From contig NZ_LHPC01000040.1 in the NCBI RefSeq assembly GCF_001297125.1, positions 62,001-126,000 of the forward strand: a stretch of DNA of 64,000 bases, given 5' to 3'. The translations under genes were made by a program, and so were the position numbers. Below the pieces are notes generated by a model. The model worked only from the letters and a program-made list of their open reading frames with translations. It was not told where the DNA came from and searched no databases. How positions within the stretch are numbered: the first letter of the stretch is position 1; every line of letters begins with the position of its first letter. This document shows positions 24,082-34,196 of this stretch, in pieces. This DNA comes from Pseudomonas sp. RIT-PI-q (GTDB lineage: Bacteria > Pseudomonadota > Gammaproteobacteria > Pseudomonadales > Pseudomonadaceae).

Positions 24082-24789
24082 ATGATCAAGCGTATTGCGC
24101 AAACCGCAGGTTTCACCGGGCTGCTGGCCGCCCTGCTGCTGACCCTGCTGCAAAGCTTCTGGGTGGCTCCGTTGATTTTGCAGGCCGAGACCTACGAAAA
24201 ATCCGAGCCAGCCGCTGTTGTCGCCCACGAACACGACACGGGTGCTGTTGCCGCTCATACCCACGATGCCGAAGCCTGGGAGCCTGAAGACGGCTGGCAG
24301 CGCGTGCTGTCGACGACCGGCGGCAATCTGGTGGTGGCCGTCGGTTTCGCCCTGATGCTCGCCGGTCTCTACACCTTGCGCGCACCGACCAAAACCTCAC
24401 AGGGCCTGCTCTGGGGCCTGGCCGGTTACGCGACGTTCGTGCTGGCGCCGACCCTCGGCCTGCCGCCTGAGTTGCCGGGTACTGCTGCTGCCGATCTGGC
24501 ACAACGGCAAATCTGGTGGATCGGCACTGCCGCTTCCACCGCTGTCGGTATCGCGCTGATCGTGTTCAGTCGCCACTGGCTGATGAAAATCCTTGGCGTG
24601 GCCATCCTGGCCGTGCCGCACGTGATCGGCGCGCCGCAACCGGAAGTGCACTCGATGCTCGCGCCGGAAGCCCTGGAAGCCCAGTTCAAAATCGCTTCGC
24701 AGTTGACCAACATGGGATTATGGCTGGCCCTGGGCCTGATCAGCGCCTGGTTGTTCCGCCGCAAAAGCGATGGCCAATACCACGCATGA
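24082..24789 (+). CDS. cbtA: CbtA, membrane subunit of a predicted cobalt transporter
   Basis: The product is 235 aa with about five hydrophobic helices. The first helix (GFTGLLAALLLTLLQSF) is followed by an extracytoplasmic loop rich in His and Asp (VVAHEHDTGAVAAHTHD) likely to bind metal. The ATG at 24082 is 11 bases after the cbtB stop; in-frame codons upstream overlap cbtB. The stop overlaps the cobE ATG (ATGA). It belongs to the riboswitch-controlled cbtB-cbtA-cobE-cobM unit. Confidence 0.93.
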   Translation: MIKRIAQTAGFTGLLAALLLTLLQSFWVAPLILQAETYEKSEPAAVVAHEHDTGAVAAHTHDAEAWEPEDGWQRVLSTTGGNLVVAVGFALMLAGLYTLRAPTKTSQGLLWGLAGYATFVLAPTLGLPPELPGTAAADLAQRQIWWIGTAASTAVGIALIVFSRHWLMKILGVAILAVPHVIGAPQPEVHSMLAPEALEAQFKIASQLTNMGLWLALGLISAWLFRRKSDGQYHA

Positions 24790-25211
24790 CTGACGCCAGC
24801 GCAGCGCCGACCCTGGCGGTCGGCCTGGGCTGCCAGCGCGGCTGCCCTGTCAGCACGCTGCGGGCGTTGCTCGATCAGGCGTTACAGGCTCATCAAATCG
24901 GACTTCACCAGATCAGGGCCCTGGCCAGCATCGACATGAAGCGCGACGAGCCTGGCCTGATCGAACTGGCCGAGCAACTGGCGCTGCCGCTGATGTATTT
25001 CAGCAGCGAGCAATTGGCCGGTTACCAGCCACAACTCAGCCATCATTCGGATATCGCGTTCGAACGCACCGGCTGCTACGGCGTGGCAGAAAGCGCCGCC
25101 TTGGCCCTCGCCGAACAACTGTCCCAGGCGCCAGCAAAACTACTGATTTCGCGACAAAAATATGCCCAGGCAACTCTGGCATTGGCCTGCACTGCATACA
25201 ATCCCCGATAA
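24786..25211 (+). CDS. cobE: CobE/CbiG-C family cobalamin biosynthesis protein
   Basis: The product is 141 aa. Family motifs are LAVGLGCQRGCPVSTLRALL at the N-terminus, IRALASIDMKRDEPGL, LAEQLALPLMYFSSEQL and the C-terminal GCYGVAESAALALA. CobE/CbiG C-terminal domains act around ring contraction and C20 processing in precorrin metabolism; the exact role of CobE is not settled. The start overlaps the cbtA stop (ATGA), so it is coupled, and cobM follows. Confidence 0.92.
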   Translation: MTDASAAPTLAVGLGCQRGCPVSTLRALLDQALQAHQIGLHQIRALASIDMKRDEPGLIELAEQLALPLMYFSSEQLAGYQPQLSHHSDIAFERTGCYGVAESAALALAEQLSQAPAKLLISRQKYAQATLALACTAYNPR

Positions 25212-25283
25212 TCCCCGTCTTCGATCATGAGCAATCTTCATCTGAAGCCTTGCCCAGCCCCTTTTTTCTCACAGGAACCGACG

Positions 25284-26030
25284 ATGACCGTCTACTTCAT
25301 TGGCGCTGGTCCCGGCGACCCGGAACTGATCACCGTCAAAGGCCAACGGCTGATTCGCAGCTGCCCGGTCATCATCTATGCCGGCTCCCTGGTGCCCGCC
25401 GCCGTGCTCGAAGGCCATCAGGCCGGACAGGTGGTCAACAGCGCCGAATTGCATCTGGAACAAATCATCGAGCTGATCAAGACCGCGCATGCCAACGGCC
25501 AGGATGTGGCGCGAGTGCATTCCGGCGATCCGAGCCTGTACGGCGCGATTGGCGAGCAGATTCGTTACCTGCGCGAACTCGACATCCCGTTTGAAATCAT
25601 TCCAGGCGTGACCGCGACGGCGGCCTGCGCGGCGTTGCTCGGTGCGGAACTGACGCTGCCGGACGTGTCACAGAGCGTGATTCTGACCCGCTACGCCGAC
25701 AAGACCGCCATGCCACCTGGCGAAGAACTGGGCAGCCTGGCGCAACACGGCGCGACGATGGCGATTCATTTGGGGGTCAACCATCTGGAGAAGATTCTCG
25801 TTGAGTTGCTGCCGCATTACGGCGCGGACTGCCCGATCGCGGTGATTCACCGGGCGACCTGGCCGGATCAGGATTGGGTGGTGGGAACACTTGAGGATAT
25901 TGCCGGGAAGGTAGCGGCGAAGGGGTTTCGGCGTACGGCGTTGATTCTGGTGGGTCGGGTGTTGGGCAGCGATCATTTTAGTGAGTCGTCGCTGTACCGT
26001 GCGGGGCATGCGCATTTGTATCGTCCATAG
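25284..26030 (+). CDS. cobM: Precorrin-4 C11-methyltransferase CobM
   Basis: The product is 248 aa, a tetrapyrrole (SUMT-fold) methylase. Motifs are VYFIGAGPGDPELITVKGQR at the start, YAGSLVP, RVHSGDPSLYGAIGEQ and PFEIIPGVTATAACAA. It uses S-adenosylmethionine to methylate C11 of precorrin-4 in the aerobic cobalamin pathway. I chose ATG 25284 with AGGA upstream; 19 earlier in-frame codons are unlike the family. It is last in the riboswitch unit and ends just before a REP and a bidirectional terminator. Confidence 0.96.
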   Translation: MTVYFIGAGPGDPELITVKGQRLIRSCPVIIYAGSLVPAAVLEGHQAGQVVNSAELHLEQIIELIKTAHANGQDVARVHSGDPSLYGAIGEQIRYLRELDIPFEIIPGVTATAACAALLGAELTLPDVSQSVILTRYADKTAMPPGEELGSLAQHGATMAIHLGVNHLEKILVELLPHYGADCPIAVIHRATWPDQDWVVGTLEDIAGKVAAKGFRRTALILVGRVLGSDHFSESSLYRAGHAHLYRP

Positions 26031-26062
26031 GGCCCCTTCGCTGGCAAGCCAGCTCCTACAAC
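26031..26062. repeat. Single REP
   Basis: CCTTCGCTGGCAAGCCAGCTCC directly follows cobM, upstream of the terminator. Confidence 0.7.
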
Positions 26063-26073
26063 CGCATTCCAAT

Positions 26074-26104
26074 AAAAAACGGCGCTCACGGGGCGCCGTT
26101 TTTT
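26074..26104. terminator. Bidirectional rho-independent terminator between cobM and nfuA
   Basis: AAAAAACGGCGC-loop-GCGCCGTTTTTT forms a GC-rich stem with A and T runs on both sides. It serves the convergent cobM and nfuA genes. Confidence 0.9.
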
Positions 26105-26126
26105 ATGTTTGCAGCGAACACCTTAC

Positions 26127-26711
26127 TCAGTAGTAGGCGTTTTCTTTCTGCGTGTGGTCGGTCACGTCGCGAACGCCCTTGAGCTCGGGAATGCGCTCGA
26201 GCAAGGTGCGCTCGATGCCTTCACGCAAGGTCACGTCTGCCTGGCCGCAGCCCTGGCAACCGCCGCCGAACTTCAGCACGGCGATGCCGTCCTCGACCAC
26301 ATCGATCAGGCTGACCTGACCGCCGTGGCTCGCGAGCCCCGGGTTGATCTCGGTTTGCAGGTAGTAGTTGATGCGCTCGTTCACCGGGCTGTCGGCGTTG
26401 ACCATCGGGACTTTGGCGTTTGGCGCCTTGATGGTCAGCTGGCCGCCCATGCGGTCGGTGGCATAGTCGACTACCGCATCGTCCAGGAACGCTTCGCTGA
26501 ACGAGTCGATGTAAGCAGTGAAGCTTTTCAGCCCCAGCGCCGTGTCTTCAGGTTTTTCTTCGCCCGGCTTGCAATAAGCAATGCAGGTTTCGGCGTACTG
26601 GGTGCCAGGCTGGGTGATAAAGACGCGGATGCCGATGCCTGGGGTGTTCTGCTTGGAGAGCAGATCAGCCAGATAATCGTGGGCGGCGTCGGTGATGGTA
26701 ATAGCGGTCAT
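26127..26711 (-). CDS. nfuA: Fe-S biogenesis protein NfuA
   Basis: The product is 194 aa. An N-terminal degenerate A-type scaffold domain (about residues 1-95, ITITDAAHDYLADLLSKQ) is joined to a C-terminal Nfu domain with the cluster-binding CxxC in FGGGCQGCGQADVTL (about residue 150). NfuA carries 4Fe-4S clusters to target apoproteins. GAGGAG precedes the ATG closely. It is monocistronic. Full length for the family. Confidence 0.97.
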   Translation of the reverse strand: MTAITITDAAHDYLADLLSKQNTPGIGIRVFITQPGTQYAETCIAYCKPGEEKPEDTALGLKSFTAYIDSFSEAFLDDAVVDYATDRMGGQLTIKAPNAKVPMVNADSPVNERINYYLQTEINPGLASHGGQVSLIDVVEDGIAVLKFGGGCQGCGQADVTLREGIERTLLERIPELKGVRDVTDHTQKENAYY

Positions 26712-26768
26712 GGAAACTCCTCGCAGGCTTGGGCGCAGTTTACGCCAATCATCGCGCCGGACAAAGTC

Positions 26769-27803
26769 CTAGTATTTTTGTCGGGAAAGAGCCGGAGCCA
26801 TCTCGACCGGCGGTTCACCGTCGATCCAGGCTTTAAGCCACCGATAGCTGCATTTTTCCACCCATTCGTAGCTTGCCCATGAACCCAGGCCAATCGTCGC
26901 TGCGCAGACAATGAACATCACGTAGGGATTTATGCCATAGCGCTGTGCGACAAAACCGCCGGCAGACAGCACCAACACGTGCATCAGGTACACCGAGTAG
27001 GAACAATCACCGAGCAGCTTGAACAACCGTTTGTTCTCGAAAAAGCGTTCCAGAGACATGCACGCCATGACCAGCACCGCGCTCGGCACGCCCCAGGTCA
27101 AAAAACGTGGTTGCGGCGCCAAGTGATAAATCGCCATCAATGCGCCAGCAATGCCCAGCAAGGGCAGGCACAATCCGGGTTTGATCCAGCCACGGCGGTA
27201 GATCATGCCGATGGCGATCCCCAGCAAGAACTCATAAACGATGCCCGAGCGGTAGAACTCGCTGACCCAGCCATAACCGGTCCACGCCTGGCACACCGCA
27301 AACAGGAGCGCGGCAACGACCAGCAAACGGACCTGCAAGCGAAACAGCAGCGCCCAGGCAAACAGCAGGTAGAACAGCATTTCGTAGTTAAGGGTCCAGC
27401 CAACGTTAAGCGTCGGATAAATCCCGTAACCACCCGGGTTTTCAGTAGGAATGAACAACAGCGACAGCAGGAAATGCGACCAGTCGACCGTCTGGTCCGG
27501 CAACAAGGGCTTGGCGAAAACCACCAGCAGCGCCATCAGCACCGTATACAGCCAATACGCCGGGACGATGCGGAAGAGTCGATACAGCAGAAAGCGCCCC
27601 GGCGGCAGCGACTTGCCCTCGGTAGACAGGAAAATCACCAGGCCACTGATGACAAAAAATACGTCGACGCCCACCGCGCCCTTGTCGATGAACATCTGCC
27701 CCACCGGCCCACGGGCCTGGAAGTCGAAGAAAATCTGCATGAAATGGTGGCAGACCACTGCCCAGGCGGCGATGGCGCGCAGTGCCTGCACTGAAATCAA
27801 CAT
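26769..27803 (-). CDS. Acyltransferase family 3 membrane protein
   Basis: The product is 344 aa with about ten hydrophobic helices. It opens LISVQALRAIAAWAVVCHHF (the His is the conserved acyltransferase-3 residue), has GAVGVDVFFVISGLVIFLST, and shows FRIVPAYWLYT. Such proteins O-acetylate or O-acylate surface polysaccharides or lipids. The start chosen has GGGAGGG 8 bases upstream. No other glycan-biosynthesis genes are nearby, so the target glycan cannot be inferred. Confidence 0.93.
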   Translation of the reverse strand: MLISVQALRAIAAWAVVCHHFMQIFFDFQARGPVGQMFIDKGAVGVDVFFVISGLVIFLSTEGKSLPPGRFLLYRLFRIVPAYWLYTVLMALLVVFAKPLLPDQTVDWSHFLLSLLFIPTENPGGYGIYPTLNVGWTLNYEMLFYLLFAWALLFRLQVRLLVVAALLFAVCQAWTGYGWVSEFYRSGIVYEFLLGIAIGMIYRRGWIKPGLCLPLLGIAGALMAIYHLAPQPRFLTWGVPSAVLVMACMSLERFFENKRLFKLLGDCSYSVYLMHVLVLSAGGFVAQRYGINPYVMFIVCAATIGLGSWASYEWVEKCSYRWLKAWIDGEPPVEMAPALSRQKY

Positions 27804-27887
27804 CGACAAGCCCTCCCGATCCCGAATCGCCAAACCACCGAAATCCCGAAATCTCCGAAATCTCGGAAATTACCCAAATCACCGAAA

Positions 27888-27980
27888 TCCTGTAGGAGCG
27901 AAGCTTGCTCGCGAAGGTGTGTCAGCTACGGAGGTGTCGACTGACACACCTTCGCGGGCAAGCCTCGCTCCTACAGGGGA
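27888..27980. repeat. REP doublet
   Basis: GTAGGAGCGAAGCTTGCTCG and the inverted CTTCGCGGGCAAGCCTCGC lie between the acyltransferase and cti genes. Just before it, 27838-27890 is a run of short CCGAAATC-like repeats (CCGAAATCCCGAAATCTCCG), which are low complexity. Confidence 0.8.
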
Positions 27981-28027
27981 TTGGTGGTGCCTGATAGATC
28001 CGACACCGGCCAGCAGACAAAAGTCGA

Positions 28028-30322
28028 TCAAAGATTCTCGTAGCGGTTCATGTCCAGTACGCCCTCTTCCACCGGGTCGGTCTCGTGCACGTACCGGCTC
28101 AGGTCATGGAAGTAGAACCAGAATTGCGGATGGCTACGCCGAATCCCCCACCGTTCGACGATTTTCTCGAAGCGGTTGGCGTCCTTGGCGTTTTCCATCG
28201 CGTCGACGAACTCGGGCACCTGCTCGGCTGGAATGTTGAACATGAAGTTCGGATAGCTGCTGAGTACACCGGGGAAAATGGTCAGCGTGTCGAGCCCCGG
28301 TTGATAGCGCAGCGACTCACCGAGCAGGAACGCCACGTTGCTGTGTGCGCGGTTGCGCAGCAGGCTGTAAACCTCACGCTTGCCGCTGGTGGTCTCGATG
28401 CGCAGCATCGTTGCTTCCGGCAACTGATCGATGACCTTAAGCCCCGCCGCAGGCCGCGACGTCAGGCGACTCAAGGCCTGCTCGGCACTCTGCAATTGCA
28501 GGTCGATGTTCGGTCGTGAGCAATAAGCGCCGTCACAGCGATTGATCGGATCGGGCTTGGCATCGAGGTCGCCGTAGCGGGCCAGCAACTGCTGGGCGAA
28601 ATCACGCTTGGGGTCTTTTTCGTCCAGTACGAGCGCCGTCTCCTTGTCGTTATCAATGGCCTCATAATCCAGCCACATCTTGATCTTGCCGCTGTTCTGA
28701 TACCAATCGTCGAGGTAAGCGTCCCGCGAATCCGCCGGCATCAGGCGCAGGAAGTTCTGCTCGGCGCCGTTACGGATCAGATCGAAATACAGCCGCGTCT
28801 GCGCCTGATGGGAGACGTTGCCGAACACGTCGAAGTTGACCGCCAACTGATAGTAGGTGCGTTCCAGCAGCGGGAAGTCGAACAGCCACATCGTTTGCGG
28901 CACGTCACCGATCAGGCCTTTGTTCACCGAAGCGCTGTCGAAGTGGCGGAAGATGGTCAGCAAGGCATTATCGTTGCCAGCCCACAAGGTCGACCAGCTC
29001 GGTGCCGGCGCTTCGGCGTAACTGTCCCGGCGCAGTGCCTCGTATTCATTCCGTTTGTCGCGGTAGTCGTGCCACAGGCTCAGGACGCTGCCGACGTCGT
29101 CGTTCTGCCCGGGCATCGCCAGCAACGGCGTGGCCTGGCCCCGGTAGTTCGGGTCAATGATGTAGAGGTCGTGTTCCGGCGCCTGGAACAGCGCCCAGAA
29201 ATTATCGCGAATAACATCCGTGGCAATCTGACCGCGACAGACCGGGCCGCGAATGAAGGTGCGCACGAAGTATTCGGCGTTATCGAGCATGAACTGGTAG
29301 CGCGCCTGGGCCGGGATTGCCTCGAAGGTGGTGAACGGATTGGCCCGGCGCTCCGGCCCGTAACCCGGCAAGGCGTTGACCTGCCAGTTGCCGTTATAGA
29401 AGAGGGTTTTGACCCGCGCCATCTTCGCCGCGCTCAGCGGATAGGTGATGTGAGTCTTTTGCACGATCACCCCTTGCACCGGCCACAGTCGGTAATACAC
29501 CTGGGTGCCGGGGTCGTCATTCGGACGCCGGGTGTTGATCAGATCGATGGGCTGGCCGGTCGGCGTACGCGAACGCACCCACTGGAAGAAGTGCCCCGGT
29601 TCGCCGTCCTTGAAGTAGATATGGGCGAGGAACCAGTGCTCGAACAACCAGCGCCCGACCAGGCTTTGCCGCGCGCCCGGCGCGTTGAGCAGATTTTCCC
29701 ATTGCACCACCTGCAAGGCTTCCTTCGCGCTCGGGACCAACCCTTGCTCATCGATCGGCGCACCGGAGGCCAGCCAGCGCTGCAACGTCTGGTATTGCTG
29801 ATCGGTCAGGCCGGTGACCGCCAACGGCATGCCTTCTTTCGGATGAGCGCTGGCATAACCCTCGACCTCTGCCGGCATGGCGCAACTGTTTTCCCGGTTC
29901 AGGCCCAGGACAATGTCTTCCGGCAGCTTGGCGTTGGGCTGCAACGGCGTGGTGTGTCCCAGCTCCAGCATCCGCGCCATCAGTGCGGCCTGACTGCCCT
30001 GGGCGTCGAGTACCGAATAGAAGCCTTTTTGCTGCCAGGCGCGCTTGCCGAAGGCGTCATAAAACAGCCGGGTCGGTGCAGCGGCCTGACTGCGTTCGCC
30101 GTCATAAACCGGAATCTTGGTCGCACCGCGCGCGGCCCCTTCGCCACTGCCCAGATTGAGCTGACAAGCGGCGTCGTAGCAGGCATGGCAGGCCACGCAC
30201 TTTTCGGTGAAGATCGGTTGGATATCGCGGCTGTAGGAAATAGCGGCGGAAATGGCCGGTTCCTGCGCGGCGGCGCCCCAGCTTAAAAACAGCAAAACAA
30301 TGCTGATGACGCGAAAAGACAT
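28028..30322 (-). CDS. cti: Periplasmic cis/trans fatty acid isomerase (Cti)
   Basis: The product is about 764 aa. A Sec signal peptide (MSFRVISIVLLFLSWGAAAQ) is followed by the haem-c motif CVACH (in EKCVACHACYD), typical of Cti. The enzyme converts cis-unsaturated membrane fatty acids to trans, stiffening the membrane under solvent or heat stress; it acts directly on phospholipids from the periplasm and needs haem. The start is uncertain: an in-frame ATG at 30340 (MIGTRD...) is also possible and would give 770 aa. It is divergent from metH. Confidence 0.95.
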   Translation of the reverse strand: MSFRVISIVLLFLSWGAAAQEPAISAAISYSRDIQPIFTEKCVACHACYDAACQLNLGSGEGAARGATKIPVYDGERSQAAAPTRLFYDAFGKRAWQQKGFYSVLDAQGSQAALMARMLELGHTTPLQPNAKLPEDIVLGLNRENSCAMPAEVEGYASAHPKEGMPLAVTGLTDQQYQTLQRWLASGAPIDEQGLVPSAKEALQVVQWENLLNAPGARQSLVGRWLFEHWFLAHIYFKDGEPGHFFQWVRSRTPTGQPIDLINTRRPNDDPGTQVYYRLWPVQGVIVQKTHITYPLSAAKMARVKTLFYNGNWQVNALPGYGPERRANPFTTFEAIPAQARYQFMLDNAEYFVRTFIRGPVCRGQIATDVIRDNFWALFQAPEHDLYIIDPNYRGQATPLLAMPGQNDDVGSVLSLWHDYRDKRNEYEALRRDSYAEAPAPSWSTLWAGNDNALLTIFRHFDSASVNKGLIGDVPQTMWLFDFPLLERTYYQLAVNFDVFGNVSHQAQTRLYFDLIRNGAEQNFLRLMPADSRDAYLDDWYQNSGKIKMWLDYEAIDNDKETALVLDEKDPKRDFAQQLLARYGDLDAKPDPINRCDGAYCSRPNIDLQLQSAEQALSRLTSRPAAGLKVIDQLPEATMLRIETTSGKREVYSLLRNRAHSNVAFLLGESLRYQPGLDTLTIFPGVLSSYPNFMFNIPAEQVPEFVDAMENAKDANRFEKIVERWGIRRSHPQFWFYFHDLSRYVHETDPVEEGVLDMNRYENL

Positions 30323-30477
30323 GTCCCTGGTCCCAATCATGAAAAAACGCCGCGATTCTAACGCTCGGACACCCGTACCAACATGAGCGATATTCATGCA
30401 AAAACCGGACATGCTCTAAAAGCGCGCAGGTTTGCTATTATCCCGCCCCTTCGTCATGGCCTTACCGAGTAGTCCAA

Positions 30478-33400
30478 ATGTCCGATCGCAGCGTTCGCCT
30501 TCAAGCTCTCAAGCACGCCCTCAAAGAGCGCATCCTGATTCTCGATGGCGGCATGGGCACGATGATCCAGAGCTACAAGCTCGAAGAGCAGGATTACCGT
30601 GGCAAACGCTTCGCTGACTGGCCGAGCGATGTCAAAGGCAACAATGACCTGTTGATACTGACGCGCCCGGACGTGATTGGCGGCATCGAGAAAGCCTATC
30701 TGGACGCCGGCGCCGACATTCTGGAAACCAATACCTTCAACGCCACCCGGATTTCCATGGCCGATTACGGCATGGAAGAACTGGCCTACGAACTGAACGT
30801 AGAAGGCGCTCGCCTGGCGCGCAAGATCGCCGACGCAAAAACCCTCGAGAACCCGGACAAGCCGCGCTTCGTCGCTGGCGTGCTCGGCCCGACCAGCCGT
30901 ACCTGCTCGCTGTCGCCAGACGTGAACAACCCTGGCTATCGCAACGTGACCTTTGATGAACTGGTGGAGAACTACACCGAGGCCACCAAAGGCTTGATCG
31001 AAGGCGGCGCCGACCTGATCCTGATCGAAACCATTTTCGACACCCTGAACGCCAAAGCCGCGATCTTCGCCGTGCAAGGGGTTTTCGAAGAACTGTGCGT
31101 CGAGCTGCCGATCATGATCTCCGGCACCATCACCGATGCCTCCGGCCGTACCCTGTCGGGCCAGACCACCGAAGCGTTCTGGAACTCCGTGGCCCACGCC
31201 AAGCCGATCTCGGTCGGCCTGAACTGCGCCCTCGGCGCCAGCGAATTGCGTCCGTACCTCGAAGAGCTGTCGAACAAGGCCGGCACCCACGTTTCCGCGC
31301 ACCCGAACGCCGGCCTGCCAAACGAATTCGGCGAGTACGACGAACTGCCGGCGGAAACCGCCAAGGTCATCGAAGAATTTGCTCAAAGCGGCTTCCTCAA
31401 CATTGTCGGCGGTTGCTGCGGCACCACGCCGGGCCACATCGAAGCCATCGCCAAAGCCGTGGCCGGTTACGCGCCGCGCCAGATTCCAGAGATTCCAAAG
31501 GCTTGCCGCCTGTCGGGCCTGGAACCGTTCACCATCGATCGCAACTCGTTGTTCATCAACGTCGGCGAGCGCACCAACATCACCGGTTCTGCCAAATTCG
31601 CCCGGCTGATCCGTGAGGACAACTACACCGAAGCCCTGGAAGTCGCCCTGCAACAGGTCGAAGCCGGCGCGCAGGTGATCGACATCAACATGGACGAAGG
31701 GATGCTCGATTCGAAGAAGGCCATGGTGACCTTCCTCAATCTGATTGCCGGTGAACCGGACATCTCCCGCGTCCCGATCATGATTGACTCCTCCAAATGG
31801 GAAGTGATCGAAGCCGGCCTGAAATGCATCCAGGGCAAGGGCATCGTCAACTCGATCAGCATGAAAGAAGGCGTCGAGCAGTTCATTCATCACGCCAAAC
31901 TGTGCAAGCGCTACGGCGCTGCCGTGGTGGTGATGGCGTTCGATGAGGCCGGTCAGGCCGACACCGAAAAGCGCAAGAAAGAAATCTGCAAACGCTCCTA
32001 CGACATTCTGGTCAACGAAGTCGGCTTCCCGCCGGAAGACATCATCTTCGACCCGAACATCTTCGCCATCGCCACCGGTATCGAAGAACACAACAACTAC
32101 GCTGTGGACTTCATCAACGCCTGTGCCTACATCCGTGACGAACTGCCGTACGCCCTGACGTCGGGCGGCGTGTCCAACGTGTCGTTCTCGTTCCGGGGCA
32201 ACAACCCGGTGCGTGAAGCAATTCACTCGGTGTTCCTGCTGTATGCGATCCGCAACGGCCTGACCATGGGCATCGTCAACGCCGGTCAGCTGGAGATCTA
32301 CGACCAGATCCCGGCCGAACTGCGCGACGCCGTCGAAGACGTGGTGCTCAACCGCACCCCGAACGGCACCGACGCCCTCCTCGCCATTGCCGACAAGTAC
32401 AAGGGCGATGGCAGCGTCAAGGAAGCCGAGACCGAAGAGTGGCGCAACTGGGATGTCAACAAGCGGCTGGAACATGCGCTGGTCAAAGGCATCACCACGC
32501 ACATCGTGGAAGACACCGAAGAATCGCGTCAGTCGTTTGCCCGGCCGATCGAGGTCATCGAAGGCCCGTTGATGTCAGGCATGAACATCGTTGGCGACCT
32601 GTTCGGTGCCGGCAAAATGTTCCTGCCGCAGGTGGTCAAATCTGCCCGTGTGATGAAGCAGGCCGTGGCCCACTTGATCCCGTTCATCGAACTGGAAAAA
32701 GGCGACAAGCCGGAGGCCAAGGGCAAGATCCTCATGGCCACGGTCAAGGGCGACGTGCACGACATCGGCAAGAATATCGTGGGCGTAGTGCTGGGCTGTA
32801 ACGGCTACGACATCGTCGACCTCGGCGTGATGGTGCCGGCAGAGAAAATCCTGCAAGTGGCCAAGGAGCAGAAGTGCGACATCATCGGCCTGTCCGGTCT
32901 GATCACGCCTTCGCTGGATGAAATGGTTCACGTCGCTCGCGAGATGCAGCGTCAGGACTTTCACCTGCCGCTGATGATCGGTGGCGCGACCACCTCCAAG
33001 GCGCACACGGCGGTGAAGATCGAGCCGAAGTACAGCAACGACGCGGTGATCTACGTCACCGACGCCTCCCGCGCCGTCGGCGTGGCGACGCAGTTGCTGT
33101 CCAAGGAGTTGAAGCCGGCGTTCGTCGAGAAAACCCGCCTGGAATACATCGACGTCCGCGAGCGCACGGCGAATCGCAGCGCCCGCACCGAGCGCCTGAG
33201 CTACCCGGCGGCGATCGCCAAGAAGCCGCAGTTCGACTGGAGCACCTACGAGCCGGTCAAACCGACGTTCACCGGCGCCAAGGTGCTGGACAATATCGAC
33301 CTGAAGGTTCTGGCCGAGTACATCGACTGGACGCCGTTCTTTATCTCCTGGGACCTGGCCGGCAAGTACCCGCGCATCCTCACCGACGAAGTGGTCGGTG

Positions 33401-34188
33401 AAGCTGCCACCGCGCTGTTTGCCGATGCCCAGGAAATGCTCGCCAAGTTGATCGACGAGAAACTCATCAGCGCCCGTGCGGTGTTCGGTTTCTGGCCGGC
33501 CAACCAGGTGCGTGACGACGATATCGAAGTCTATGGCGATGACGGCAAGCCATTGGCCAAGCTGCATCACCTGCGCCAGCAGATCATCAAGACCGACGGC
33601 AAACCGAACTTCTCCCTGGCCGATTTTGTGGCACCGAAGGACAGCGAAGTGACCGACTACGTGGGTGGTTTCATCACCACCGCCGGCATCGGCGCGGAAG
33701 AAGTGGCGAAGGCGTACCAGGATGCCGGCGACGATTACAACTCGATCATGGTCAAGGCCCTGGCCGACCGCCTGGCCGAGGCCTGCGCCGAGTGGCTGCA
33801 CCAGCAGGTGCGTAAAGAGCACTGGGGTTACGCCAAGGATGAAACCCTGGACAACGAGGCGCTGATCAAAGAGCAATACACCGGCATCCGCCCTGCCCCG
33901 GGCTACCCGGCGTGCCCGGATCACACCGAGAAATCGACGTTGTTTGCCTTGCTCGATCCGCAAGCCAGCGAAATGAAAGCGGGCCGCAGCGGCGTGTTCC
34001 TCACCGAGCACTACGCGATGTTCCCGGCGGCAGCGGTCAGCGGCTGGTACTTCGCGCACCCGCAGGCGCAATATTTCGCCGTGGGCAAGATCGACAAGGA
34101 CCAGGTGCAGAGCTATACGTCGCGCAAAGGCCAGGAGTTGAGCGTGACCGAGCGTTGGTTGGCGCCGAACCTCGGGTACGACAACTAA
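30478..34188 (+). CDS. metH: Cobalamin-dependent methionine synthase MetH
   Basis: The product is 1236 aa. Domains in order: homocysteine-binding (about 1-330, with the zinc Cys pair in VGGCCGTTPGHI), methyltetrahydrofolate-binding (about 350-620), cobalamin cap (about 650-740), B12-binding (about 745-890, with the cobalt-ligand His761 in KGDVHDIGKNI), and the AdoMet reactivation domain (about 920-1230). It transfers methyl from methyl-THF to homocysteine. It is the main user of the B12 made by the cob genes upstream. There is no cobalamin riboswitch in the short gap from cti. Full length. Confidence 0.98.
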   Translation: MSDRSVRLQALKHALKERILILDGGMGTMIQSYKLEEQDYRGKRFADWPSDVKGNNDLLILTRPDVIGGIEKAYLDAGADILETNTFNATRISMADYGMEELAYELNVEGARLARKIADAKTLENPDKPRFVAGVLGPTSRTCSLSPDVNNPGYRNVTFDELVENYTEATKGLIEGGADLILIETIFDTLNAKAAIFAVQGVFEELCVELPIMISGTITDASGRTLSGQTTEAFWNSVAHAKPISVGLNCALGASELRPYLEELSNKAGTHVSAHPNAGLPNEFGEYDELPAETAKVIEEFAQSGFLNIVGGCCGTTPGHIEAIAKAVAGYAPRQIPEIPKACRLSGLEPFTIDRNSLFINVGERTNITGSAKFARLIREDNYTEALEVALQQVEAGAQVIDINMDEGMLDSKKAMVTFLNLIAGEPDISRVPIMIDSSKWEVIEAGLKCIQGKGIVNSISMKEGVEQFIHHAKLCKRYGAAVVVMAFDEAGQADTEKRKKEICKRSYDILVNEVGFPPEDIIFDPNIFAIATGIEEHNNYAVDFINACAYIRDELPYALTSGGVSNVSFSFRGNNPVREAIHSVFLLYAIRNGLTMGIVNAGQLEIYDQIPAELRDAVEDVVLNRTPNGTDALLAIADKYKGDGSVKEAETEEWRNWDVNKRLEHALVKGITTHIVEDTEESRQSFARPIEVIEGPLMSGMNIVGDLFGAGKMFLPQVVKSARVMKQAVAHLIPFIELEKGDKPEAKGKILMATVKGDVHDIGKNIVGVVLGCNGYDIVDLGVMVPAEKILQVAKEQKCDIIGLSGLITPSLDEMVHVAREMQRQDFHLPLMIGGATTSKAHTAVKIEPKYSNDAVIYVTDASRAVGVATQLLSKELKPAFVEKTRLEYIDVRERTANRSARTERLSYPAAIAKKPQFDWSTYEPVKPTFTGAKVLDNIDLKVLAEYIDWTPFFISWDLAGKYPRILTDEVVGEAATALFADAQEMLAKLIDEKLISARAVFGFWPANQVRDDDIEVYGDDGKPLAKLHHLRQQIIKTDGKPNFSLADFVAPKDSEVTDYVGGFITTAGIGAEEVAKAYQDAGDDYNSIMVKALADRLAEACAEWLHQQVRKEHWGYAKDETLDNEALIKEQYTGIRPAPGYPACPDHTEKSTLFALLDPQASEMKAGRSGVFLTEHYAMFPAAAVSGWYFAHPQAQYFAVGKIDKDQVQSYTSRKGQELSVTERWLAPNLGYDN

Positions 34189-34196
34189 GCCCCTAG

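Noticed and set aside
30323..30477. Cobalamin riboswitch before metH
   Set aside because: The gap to cti is only 155 bases and lacks the CCCCGCAAC core and B12 box.
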